A DNA stretch of 64,000 nucleotides from contig NZ_VSZO01000010.1 of the NCBI RefSeq assembly GCF_008312935.1, positions 310,001-374,000 of the forward strand, in the 5' to 3' direction. This document shows, one piece after another, positions 43,418-50,270 of this stretch. The position numbers and the translations under genes were made by a program. The stretch comes from Roseiconus lacunae. Lineage in GTDB: Bacteria; Planctomycetota; Planctomycetia; Pirellulales; Pirellulaceae. Positions within the stretch are counted from its first letter, which is position 1. Each line of letters opens with the position of its first letter. Below the pieces are notes generated by a model. The model made no database searches. It was not told the origin of the DNA and worked only from the letters and a program-made list of their open reading frames with translations.

Positions 43418-43449
43418 CTACCACGAGAAGCGTTTCTAAACAACGATAA

Positions 43450-43517
43450 GATCAGCCGCATGACATTAGCCTTGGTTCCCGAGCAATAATCACGGCTAAC
43501 GCTCGCCGGCGGAAGAC
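43450..43517. repeat. REP-like intergenic palindrome, copy 2
   Basis: The order ATCAGCCGCATGACATTAGCC, spacer, GGCTAACGCTCGCCGGCGG, GAAGACT matches that of the copy at 3085-3148, with several substitutions. The arms around the TGGTTCCCGAGCAATAATCA loop still pair imperfectly. It lies 33 bp past the stop of the giant gene and directly abuts the hsdS remnant, so it may mark a recombination junction or serve as a terminator. Confidence 0.6.
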
Positions 43518-43521
43518 TCGC

Positions 43522-44175
43522 ACCCAATCTATCTTCCTCGACATGTTCGACGATCCGGCGGCGAAGACTCCGAGCCACCAGTTACGCAAGCTAGGGACTG
43601 TCTTTCGTCAGCCACTTCAGAACGGCGTTCACTACCCCAAAGACAAGTATTCAGCCGACGCAGGTACGGAGAAGGTACATATGAGTGATGCATTCTATGT
43701 GAACGTAGAACGAGGAAACTTCAAACGCGTTGCTGCAGATGCCAAAGACATCACGAAGTACCAGTTGACGTCGTCCGACCTATTGGTGGCTCGTAGATCT
43801 CTAACCATTGAAGGAGCTGCAAAGCCTTTCATGACCTCAGAAGCCAACGAGTCTCTGATTTACGAATCTTCATTCATTCGCGTGTCACCGGACCCGGAGT
43901 TTTTATCCCCGCTCCACTTATTCCATTTTCCATAGAACGATCGTGTCCGTCGCAAGTTCGTTAATCCGTTTATCACTCAATCAACAATATCGGGGATCAA
44001 TCAGACGAACCTGGGCAGGTTGCCAACGCGCTGCCCACCGATCCGATTGCCACGCAGTTTTGAGCAGCGTATTGGAACATTCGCGATCATTCGAGAGAGA
44101 ATAATCGGAATGGAAAAGGCAAATGAAAACCTGTTTGCTTCACTCCAACAACGAGCATTTCGAGTTGAACTGTGA
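43522..44175 (+). pseudogene. hsdS: Type I restriction specificity subunit (HsdS), 3' half, interrupted
   Basis: The frame starts inside a gene: QSIFLDMFDDP is the helix-to-second-target-domain junction usually seen as SLFLxMFGDP in HsdS. It continues with YQLTSSDLLVARRSLTIEGA, ANESLIYESSFIRVSPDPE and LHLFHF, typical of a target recognition domain. A TAG at 43933 interrupts it. The same frame then goes on with NDRVRRKFVNPFITQSTIS, INQTNLGRLP, FEQRIG and ends in NLFASLQQRAFRVEL at a TGA (44173), the normal HsdS C-terminus. The 5' half with the first recognition domain is missing, replaced by the palindromic repeat. HsdS chooses the DNA target of type I restriction-modification complexes. This copy cannot be functional as one chain. 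An ATG at 43543 opens a 130-residue fragment. Confidence 0.85.
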
Positions 44176-44191
44176 TGACGGAGGGCACCCG

Positions 44192-44247
44192 ATGAGCGGC
44201 TTTGATTTCCTATCCACCGAGTGGAAAGACTTTCACTCACCGGCTCT
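44192..44247 (+). pseudogene. hsdR 5' relic upstream of the GxxExxY gene
   Basis: MSGFDFLSTEWKDFHSPAL resembles the start of the second hsdR fragment (MSNFDFLSAEWNDIRETA) 605 bp downstream. The resemblance stops at the first ATTAGTG-type repeat. It starts 17 bp after the HsdS stop, where hsdR would be expected. The frame runs on to 44326 with meaningless sequence. A sister copy lies at 47169-47224. Confidence 0.55.
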
Positions 44248-44300
44248 GATTAGTGTCCCATTGGTGCCGATCAGTGCTCCCAATTCCCAACCACTAATAA
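44248..44300. repeat. Left ATTAGTG-type repeat cluster of the GxxExxY unit
   Basis: GATTAGTGTCCCATTGGTG continuing to 44280 is a near copy (about five differences in 32) of the right-hand block 44754-44785. CCACTAATAA at 44291 is in inverted orientation. Together the clusters bracket the GxxExxY gene with both direct and inverted repeats. Confidence 0.6.
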
Positions 44301-44319
44301 AGCTCGCGGGGCGACAAGC

Positions 44320-44685
44320 ATGTTAAAACAAGAAGGTTACGATCTAATGGGAGCGGCATTCGAGGTGTACAACGTGCTGGGATATGGCATGGCGGAGGAG
44401 ATCTACCAGCAAAGCCTCGAGATCGAACTCGGCCTCCGCAAGATCCCCTTCCTCAGCAAAGCTGAACACCAGGTCAAATACAAGGACCAGCTGCTGACGA
44501 CCGTCTATCGTCCTGACTTGCTGGTTTTCAACGAAATCGTCGTTGAATTGAAAGCGACCAAAGCTCTTGCCCCGGAACACGAAGCCCAACTATTCAATTA
44601 CATGCGAATCAGCAAGATGAGGGTCGGGTACTTGATCAACTACGGATCGTCAGGGGAACTGGAATGGAAACGAATCGTTTTGTAG
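44320..44685 (+). CDS. GxxExxY family protein (PDDEXK-like), copy 1
   Basis: The 121-residue product has the family signature GAAFEVYNVLGYGMAEEIYQ (GxxExxY at 23-29), the segment LEIELGLRKIPF, VKYKDQLLTTVYRPDLLVFN (the RxDLxV motif) and VVELKATKAL (E-x-K), then the tail LFNYMRI...VGYLINYG. The D...ExK residues resemble the PD-(D/E)XK nuclease core. No activity is firmly established for the family. It is intact here, lies between two hsdR 5' fragments, and is bracketed by ATTAGTG-type repeats. That context suggests an insertion element's cargo or a defence accessory gene. Start ATG at 44320. The second copy carries a nonsense mutation. Confidence 0.9.
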   Translation: MLKQEGYDLMGAAFEVYNVLGYGMAEEIYQQSLEIELGLRKIPFLSKAEHQVKYKDQLLTTVYRPDLLVFNEIVVELKATKALAPEHEAQLFNYMRISKMRVGYLINYGSSGELEWKRIVL

Positions 44686-44699
44686 GGAGGAGGAGGGAA

Positions 44700-44785
44700 A
44701 ACCACTAATCTTCACTGATCGAACACTAATGGCCTGGCTGGTCTGCTCGTCTGGATTAGTGTTCCATTAGTGCAGATTAGTGTTC
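44700..44785. repeat. Right ATTAGTG-type repeat cluster of the GxxExxY unit
   Basis: Inverted copies CCACTAATC, CACTGATC and CACTAATGG (44702-44732) are followed by direct copies GATTAGTG, CATTAGTG and GATTAGTG (44754-44783). The hsdR fragment starts 11 bp later. The arrangement could fold into a long hairpin with the intervening bases. Confidence 0.6.
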
Positions 44786-44796
44786 AAGAAATCACC

Positions 44797-44930
44797 ATGA
44801 GCAACTTTGATTTCCTGTCCGCCGAATGGAACGACATCCGCGAAACGGCCACGAAAGCCGAGCCGACAGCGATTCCCAACCCGCGACGCCCTGCTTCTAC
44901 GCTCGTCAGGCTTTGGAATTGGCAGTCGCG
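44797..44930 (+). pseudogene. hsdR: hsdR N-terminal fragment, copy 1 (frameshifted)
   Basis: MSNFDFLSAEWNDIRETATK followed by AEPTAIPNP is the start of a type I restriction endonuclease R subunit. After a 1-bp deletion near 44885, seen by comparison with the copy at 47774, the next frame continues with CFYARQALELAVA. At about 44930 the similarity stops exactly where an IS1380-like transposase remnant begins on the other strand. The ATPase/helicase and nuclease parts of HsdR are absent. Confidence 0.8.
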
Positions 44931-45118
44931 CGCAAGCCTTCGACATCGTCTTGGGCGGAGCAGCCAACGGCCATGGCAAAAATACGTTCACGAATCAATT
45001 CGTTGATGCGGTATCGAATGCGATCTGAGCGTCTCGGGTCGCGAATGTCTTTGGAAATCGCATCGAACAGCCGAAACTGATGTTCGGTCTCGCGAAGCAA
45101 GATGACTGTACGACTCAA
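44930..45118 (-). mobile_element. IS1380-type transposase N-terminal remnant
   Basis: On the minus strand: VILLRETEHQFRLFDAISKD, then DPRRSDRIRYRINELIRERI and FAMAVGCSAQDDVEGLR. This fits the N-terminal block 'LLRE...D.R.....(R/H)....L..QR.F..A.GYED.ND...LR' of IS1380-family transposases. Only about 60 codons remain, without the DDE catalytic part. The remnant ends precisely at the hsdR fragment, so it marks a deletion or recombination junction. Confidence 0.65.
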
Positions 45119-45179
45119 TCAAAACGTCACATACAATCCTTTTCTGGAGTTTGCAGCGTCTTCCAATAAGTCAACCGCT

Positions 45180-45656
45180 TCACTTAGTTCTTCGCTCGGA
45201 TGCATTTTTCGAATGCATTTCCAGACTGGCAAGACTCTCCTGAACTCGTTCCGCAATCTGGAAATAGGAACCTGCTTTTCCAGGATCAAATGGTTCCGAT
45301 GCAGGCCCAATCGTCAAACCACGAATCGGTGAGATTGGAATCTCGCCGAGGCTTGCGAGTAGTTCCTGGACAACATTCCAAGACGAACCAAGGCCAATGT
45401 CTTTTTGGGGAGAATAGTAACGAGTTAAGGAAAAGTCTCCATATTGGTGTGCATCTTCGATTTCGATCATTCTCTTACAGTCATCATCAAGCGGTTCGCC
45501 TTCATACGGATCAGACAAAGACTCTTTGTTGTTGCTAATGAACGAAAGCAATGCATCACAGTCACCCGTAGTCAATGCTACTTCCAGCGTCATTCGGAGT
45601 TCTTGCTCAAACGATTCGTAGTCAAAAATGAATGCTTTGTGTTCCATGTTTTCCAA
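45180..45656 (-). CDS. Hypothetical cytosolic protein, possible orphan immunity protein
   Basis: The product is an acidic protein of 158 residues without signal peptide or membrane segment, beginning MENMEHKAFIFDYESFEQEL. Visible features are a helical N-terminal half (LRMTLEVALTTGDCDALLSF), a DPYEGEPLDDDCKRM segment, and a C-terminal helix (YFQIAERVQESLASLEMH). I recognise no family. Small acidic proteins standing alone near Hint-toxin genes are often immunity proteins, which is the only reason for that suggestion. The gene looks AT-richer than the giant gene. It lies between the two copies of the 790-bp direct repeat, in the opposite direction to the flanking restriction remnants. A second Met at residue 4 could be the start. 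Confidence 0.6.
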   Translation of the reverse strand: MENMEHKAFIFDYESFEQELRMTLEVALTTGDCDALLSFISNNKESLSDPYEGEPLDDDCKRMIEIEDAHQYGDFSLTRYYSPQKDIGLGSSWNVVQELLASLGEIPISPIRGLTIGPASEPFDPGKAGSYFQIAERVQESLASLEMHSKNASERRTK

Positions 45657-45832
45657 CTGCTATGGTAAGAATTCATCAGACGTGTGCAGGTCTGTGTGTA
45701 AAGCCTCACTCGTTTTTGGAGAGTACCGCTGAATTCCATTCCTACTCGACAGTTGTCGCTCTTTCCATCGAAACACTTCGATACCCCTTGCAACTTCGGG
45801 CGATCACTTATGGAACGACATTGAGACAACGC

Positions 45833-46792
45833 CTATTTGTTTTCCGACAACAAAGGGGCATCGCTATCGCGAACCTGCCAGGACGCCTCAAATGTGTCCT
45901 TGAAGGGCGAACGCCAATCCTTTGAGTTTGGATCAATCTTTGCTTGGATTTCTTCCCCAAACTTCCAGTCGAACTCAATTTCCATTTGCAGTTTTGAACT
46001 TGATGGAGCAAGAGGCGGATTCACCAACCGTATCGCACTGGGGACATGCAACTCATTTTTCTGCAACCAGTCGACCTCAAGAATGCTCTCAGTCTTCTTT
46101 TGCCCACGCAAAACAATTGATCGAACGACTTTGATAGGGAAGTAGTCGCATTGCTTGCTAAAGAGTATCTCCATAGAGAGAGGAAAATTTGACTCAAGAC
46201 TGAATTTAGCTGTGATGTCTCTGTCTTTGGTAAAAGTGCATTCCAATAGCTCGGCTTTATCGCTCATTAAAAATTCACTTCCACTCGAACTATTGACATC
46301 CGACCAGTATGAATAACCGTGAGTCGTTCGTAGCAGGTGCCTCAGCGGTTGTGGCACCGACAGGAATAGCCTGTCCTGCTTCCAGTAGTCCTCGTTGTTC
46401 TTCCATTCTTCGCTCGCAATATCGATCGTTACATCACTTTCCAAGCTAGGACGGTACGACGACCTCCCGTCATAACGCAGGAACTGCTTCCACGATTCGA
46501 TGTACCTCCCAGTTGCATGGCTAACCACAATGCTGCTAGCGTCCAATCGGCGCGCATTTGATTCATGCACGCTGAGGAACCACCGATCCGAAACCGACGT
46601 GGCACCTCTTTTGTCACGAACCTGAATGCCTTTCCCAAGAAATGCAAATTTCGACTTGTAAATTTGATCTTGGTTGACTTGGTAGTCTGCCAGCAAGTCA
46701 ACTAAGCGTCCCGTTTTATCCGGGTCAGTTTCGCACATCGCGCTTGCCGAAAACCGGCACACGATGATCAGGCATAGCGCTATGATTCTCAT
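45833..46792 (-). CDS. Hypothetical secreted protein
   Basis: The 319-residue product starts with a clear signal peptide (MRIIALCLIIVCRFSASA, cut near residue 18-20). The mature part has mixed alpha/beta character with aromatic strands: WFLSVHESNARRLDASSIVV, YIESWKQFLRYDG, then VRSIVLRGQKKTESILEVDW and KLQMEIEFDWKFGEEIQAKI. The 'ExxW..F.RydG' and 'ILEVDW...N...P..irL' rhythm recalls LolA/outer-membrane-lipoprotein-carrier-like or DUF-type periplasmic proteins of planctomycetes, but I cannot name the family. It sits inside the segment bounded by the two 790-bp repeats and looks AT-richer than the core genes. Confidence 0.65.
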   Translation of the reverse strand: MRIIALCLIIVCRFSASAMCETDPDKTGRLVDLLADYQVNQDQIYKSKFAFLGKGIQVRDKRGATSVSDRWFLSVHESNARRLDASSIVVSHATGRYIESWKQFLRYDGRSSYRPSLESDVTIDIASEEWKNNEDYWKQDRLFLSVPQPLRHLLRTTHGYSYWSDVNSSSGSEFLMSDKAELLECTFTKDRDITAKFSLESNFPLSMEILFSKQCDYFPIKVVRSIVLRGQKKTESILEVDWLQKNELHVPSAIRLVNPPLAPSSSKLQMEIEFDWKFGEEIQAKIDPNSKDWRSPFKDTFEASWQVRDSDAPLLSENK

Positions 46793-47115
46793 GGTCGAAC
46801 TCTTAATAGGGATTGAAGTTCTGTCGCTCCCACAGAGAGAGCGTGTTCTCCCACCATCCTCTCTGCCAATCGAATTTTAACAAGAATTCAGCTCGTCTTT
46901 GCCGCAAAATTTCTACAGTGGACGATGCCGCCGAGCCGGATCTCTGCACACTCAAAAAATGCGTGATGTTGGTGGCCACCGACCAATAGCCGAACTGGGA
47001 ATTCACCATCGTGCACCACCCCGTAATTGATGGTCGATGCAGGCTTGGATCATAGGGGTTGCTTCATCCCTGGATAAAATGGCGGAATTCATAAACCTCT
47101 CGGATGGACCTTCTT

Positions 47116-47907
47116 TTCACTCCAACAACGAGCATTCCGAGTCGAACTGTGATGATGGAGGGCACCCGATGAGCAGCTTTGATTTCCTATCCACCGAGTG
47201 GAAAGACTTTCACTCACCGGCTCTGATTAGTGTCCCATTGGTGCCGATCAGTGCTCCCAATTCCCAACCACTAATAAAGCTCGCGGGGCGACAAGCATGT
47301 TAAAACAAGAAGGTTACGATCTAATGGGAGCGGCATTCGAGGTGTACAACGTGCTGGGATATGGCATGGCGGAGGAGATCTACCAGCAAAGCCTCGAGAT
47401 CGAACTCGGCCTCCGCAAGATCCCCTTCCTCAGCAAAGCTGAAATCCAAGTCAAATACAAGGACCAGCTGCTGACGACCGTCTATCGACCTGACTTGCTG
47501 GTTTTCAACGAAATCGTCGTTGAATTGAAAGCGACCAAAGCTCTTGCCCCGGAACACCAAGCCCAACTATTCAATTACATGTGAATCAGCAAGATGAGGG
47601 TCGGGTACTTGATCAACTACGGATCGTCAGGGGAACTGGAATGGAAACGAATCGTTTTGTAGGGAGGAGGAGGGAAAACCACTAATCTTCACTGATCGAA
47701 CACTAATGGCCTGGCTGGTCTGCTCGTCTGGATTAGTGTTCCATTAGTGCAGATTAGTGTTCAAGAAATCACCATGAGCAACTTTGATTTCCTGTCCGCC
47801 GAATGGAACGACATCCGCGAAACGGCCACGAAAGCCGAGCCAACAGCGATTCCCGATCCTCGCACGTCATGCTTCTACGCTCGCCAGGCTTTGGAATTGG
47901 CGGTCGC
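47116..47907 (+). repeat. Direct repeat copy 2 of the ~790-bp duplicated unit
   Basis: This is the partner of 44139-44929. It begins with the last codons of hsdS (SLQQRAFRVEL and the stop) but nothing of hsdS before them, so the left duplication edge is near 47116. It ends inside hsdR. The two copies flank the IS1380 remnant and the two minus-strand hypothetical genes. Confidence 0.9.
47297..47662 (+). pseudogene. GxxExxY family gene, copy 2, nonsense mutation
   Basis: The sequence matches copy 1 codon for codon except for a few changes (for example AEIQVKY for AEHQVKY), but the CGA codon after LFNYM is TGA at 47582-47584, cutting the product to 95 residues. The frame after the stop still encodes the normal tail (ISKMRVGYLINYGSSGELEW) to a TAG at 47660. 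The loss looks recent, since nothing else has decayed. Confidence 0.9.
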
Positions 47908-48000
47908 TTGGGCGTACATGGAGATATGATCATTCCTTCAAAACACCGCTGGTGACGCTGATACAGCTCTCCATCTTGCGCGGCGTTTCTCCTTTAGGGA
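47774..48000 (+). pseudogene. hsdR: hsdR N-terminal fragment, copy 2
   Basis: MSNFDFLSAEWNDIRETATK and AEPTAIPDPRTSCFYARQAL and ELAVAWAYMEI end at a TGA (47927). Read one frame over, the similarity to HsdR seems to continue with YDHSFKTPLVTLIQLSIL, matching the 'YDxxLKxPYxxxLxxLI' stretch of the family. It therefore extends a little past the duplicated unit with a frameshift and then fades out before the immunity gene. Confidence 0.7.
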
Positions 48001-48047
48001 GAATCCTGCCAAACCCACGAGCCTCCTGGGTTAACCGCGTTCGCCAC

Positions 48048-48470
48048 CTATTTAAGGGGTTTGTCGGAATCGGTGTCGAAGTATTTCACGGGAATTGCAG
48101 GCGCCTGTCGTCGGCGTGCCAGTTCCGAGAACGCGATATAGCGTCGATTCAACTGATCTGTCTTCGAGTCGAATTCTTCATCCGATGACTCTTCGACTTC
48201 AAGCCAATCTTCAGCGAATTGATTGATCGTCACTTGAATCGTGCATTCACCAATTCGTTGCTCCCCCGCCTCGCCAACCCCGAAGCAGATCAGCCGTCCC
48301 GAATCAGCCCATAATTCAACACGAAGGTAATCAATGCGTTCGCCATCAAAGCATGCCGCTACCTTTGTCCAAAATCCCTCAAGGCAAGATTTAATATTCG
48401 AGGCTTCGCTCGAGTTAATCGTTGCTGAATAGATCGAGTGACGCCCCGAATTTTTAGTGTCAAAATCCAT
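48048..48470 (-). CDS. Probable immunity protein of the adjacent AHH toxin
   Basis: The gene starts 10 bp after the end of the Hint-AHH toxin gene on the same strand, as immunity genes normally do. From the ATG ending at 48470 it encodes 140 residues (MDFDTKNSGRHSIYSATINS...). A longer frame to 48515 would overlap the toxin. The product is acidic, without signal or membrane segment, and has strands with WADSGRLICFGVGEAGEQRI and ECTIQVTINQFAEDWLEVEE. I cannot assign a named Imm family. An immunity protein would bind and block the nuclease in the cytosol of the producer and its kin. The assignment rests on position, size and charge. Confidence 0.65.
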   Translation of the reverse strand: MDFDTKNSGRHSIYSATINSSEASNIKSCLEGFWTKVAACFDGERIDYLRVELWADSGRLICFGVGEAGEQRIGECTIQVTINQFAEDWLEVEESSDEEFDSKTDQLNRRYIAFSELARRRQAPAIPVKYFDTDSDKPLK

Positions 48471-48480
48471 TGTCTTTACC

Positions 48481-49944
48481 TCAGTGAAGCATGCTCTCAC
48501 TTCTTTCCAATCCATTGCGAAGGCGGTTCACGTAGCCACGCAATAAGTCAGCGTATTGTGCATCCGAAAGTCCCGGATTGTTGACCAACAACTCATCTAG
48601 TTTCCGTATGATTGCACTGTTGTATTTCGGATGTGACCCCAGATGCTGTGTTCGAGCGAGACTAATGCCATTTTCGACCCCGTTGATGTTGAAGCCGCCT
48701 CTTGCCGCACGTTGAATTAATTCATGGCTGCGGGTTTGCCACGGAATGATGTGATGTGCTTGGTTTGGGGCGGAACTTCCTAGGGCACTACGAAGCCTCG
48801 CACGGGCGCGATTGTGGCTGATTCCTAGCTGCTCTGAGAAATCGGTGACATCCTTGAGGGCATGCGTGCCGACTGGAGCAGCGGCTTTCGGAGAATGCAG
48901 TAACTCATCGTACGCATCGCGATAGACGACGTTGCCGTTGACTTCGTATAGATTGTGGGCGAGCACGCCTTGTTGCCCCACGAAGTAAACGTGCTCACCG
49001 TAGACTTCGAGGTTGTAGACGACTTGTGGGCCGGGTCTGGGTAATCGCCCCTCGATGCGTTTGGTCTCGCCCGAATGGGTCTGAACTCGCTCGCCGATTG
49101 CCATCTGGCCAATGGGAATGAACCGCTGGCGATCGATGCTCCAAAAGAGATGATTGTCGGTGACGCCGATCGGTTTGCTTTCGCCTTCAAATACAACGTC
49201 TAAGATTGGCGTCGTCGATCGATGCGCAAACGTCGCGGTGACCGGCTGCCCTTCGCCTGAACGGATCGGCGGACACGGATTGACCGCCCTGACGAAGGCC
49301 GTCCCTGACGCACCCATTTCCGGTAGGTCCACCTGCACCGTCACACCGGGAAAATCGTCGTCGGTGGTTTGGCGTTGAGCCAATGTCAGCGCGATACCGC
49401 GAAAGACTGGGCGCAGCGGCGAGAATGGAACAGAGCAATCTTCTTTCGCTTGTGGCAGATCAAGCTCAAGAAGGTGCCACGATTGCTTTTCACCGATTTG
49501 CGAGGTCGCTCCGAAATCGGGGCAGGCTCCGCTGAGGTTCCAGTTGTCTGTGGCAAATGAAACACGCCCCAGAACCCAGGACTCGGGGCGCAGCAGCTCG
49601 ATGTTGACTTTCGATCCGTCCGGCTTGGACATGATCAGACTGAGGTGCAGCCAGTCGGTCCAATCGGGATCATGCCAGTGCTGGCGTTCGGCGTCAGAGA
49701 CTTCTGGGTTCCTTGCCAGGACTCGGTCACCGACGCGGATCTCTTCGATCGGCTTTGTGCTGGCCGACCGAAGCGTTTGGGGCGCTGTGGCGGAGTGCGC
49801 GAGCGAAAGAGACGGCTCGTTTAATGTCGGCGATCGCGAAGATTGCCCTGATCTGAGGAAGATCAGAGAGGCGGCAAAGACCAACCCGGCAATACCGAGA
49901 AGTCGAGTTCTGCGATAGAAAGCGGCAGTTCCATTCGATGACAT
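48481..49944 (-). CDS. Membrane-anchored Hint-AHH nuclease toxin
   Basis: The 487-residue product has a membrane helix at about 15-27 (LLGIAGLVFAASLIFL). Then come TKPIEEIRVGDRVLARNPE (about 65-80), a planctomycete Hint spacer with DPDWTDWLHLSLIM, and the histidine motif VTDNHLFWS. The Hint end VYNLEVYGEHVYFVGQQGVL closes with AHN near residue 331. The C-terminal domain has NQAHHIIPWQTRSHELIQ (near 393) and GVENGISLARTQHLGSHPKY, the AHH family of HNH/ENDO VII nucleases found as polymorphic-toxin tips. The nuclease would cut DNA or RNA in a target cell. The oddity is that no Hint block A cysteine (CFVAGTPV) is present upstream, so either the 5' end is lost or the anchor helix replaces it. The immunity gene is directly downstream. 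Confidence 0.85.
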   Translation of the reverse strand: MSSNGTAAFYRRTRLLGIAGLVFAASLIFLRSGQSSRSPTLNEPSLSLAHSATAPQTLRSASTKPIEEIRVGDRVLARNPEVSDAERQHWHDPDWTDWLHLSLIMSKPDGSKVNIELLRPESWVLGRVSFATDNWNLSGACPDFGATSQIGEKQSWHLLELDLPQAKEDCSVPFSPLRPVFRGIALTLAQRQTTDDDFPGVTVQVDLPEMGASGTAFVRAVNPCPPIRSGEGQPVTATFAHRSTTPILDVVFEGESKPIGVTDNHLFWSIDRQRFIPIGQMAIGERVQTHSGETKRIEGRLPRPGPQVVYNLEVYGEHVYFVGQQGVLAHNLYEVNGNVVYRDAYDELLHSPKAAAPVGTHALKDVTDFSEQLGISHNRARARLRSALGSSAPNQAHHIIPWQTRSHELIQRAARGGFNINGVENGISLARTQHLGSHPKYNSAIIRKLDELLVNNPGLSDAQYADLLRGYVNRLRNGLERSESMLH

Positions 49945-50270
49945 AGTGTCATCAAGATAACTTACAGAGAACTCTCGGTGTAAGCTTGATCCGGGAGGCG
50001 ACCGGCGAAGATGCCTGCTTAGAAGTGACCTCAGTATTTGGTGTTAGCTAGAATTCCGCAAGCGTAGAGACGTTGCGATTTTAGTCAGTGCTATCCTCAG
50101 CTCAGAGGACAGAAGCCGGGGCTTCCAGTAGCATTTTCGCCCAAGCGGTATCGTGGATCCCGGGTGGGATCCACGAAGGTCAAGCAAGTCCAATCACCGA
50201 CGATTTACCTCGCAGGTGGCCGTCAGACGGGCTGTCGCGGGCCCGAAAAGAGTCCTGACACCTTTTTTGG
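49945..50270. other. Intergenic region between the toxin gene and the DUF1080 gene
   Basis: No gene is visible in these 326 bp. The region holds the upstream region of the toxin gene and, at 50151-50176, a perfect hairpin (TCGTGGATCCC, GGGT, GGGATCCACGA) about 100 bp past the end of the DUF1080 gene. The hairpin lacks a T tract, so it is a poor intrinsic terminator but could stop or process the transcript. Confidence 0.55.
50151..50176. terminator. Perfect 11-bp hairpin downstream of the DUF1080 gene
   Basis: TCGTGGATCCC pairs with GGGATCCACGA around GGGT. There is no run of T after the stem in the gene's direction, so a terminator role is only a possibility. Confidence 0.35.

Larger units (their letters stand above)
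44139..44929 (+). repeat. Direct repeat copy 1 of a ~790-bp duplicated unit
   Basis: The stretch from the HsdS C-terminal codons (TTCACTCCAACAACG) through the GxxExxY gene to the hsdR fragment recurs at 47116-47907, with a constant offset of 2,977 bp and only scattered substitutions. A 1-bp deletion near 44885 shifts the offset at the very end. Copy 1 keeps the whole HsdS C-terminus upstream, so it is probably the original position. Confidence 0.9.

Noticed and set aside
44123-44326. 67-codon frame over the hsdS end and hsdR relic
   Set aside because: It joins out-of-frame HsdS codons to the hsdR relic and repeat sequence; the real signals are in the other frame.
46803-47009. 68-codon minus-strand frame upstream of the secreted hypothetical gene
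   Set aside because: Its end (LSLWERQNFNPY) looks like the translation of a common intergenic repeat, not a protein; no start signal.
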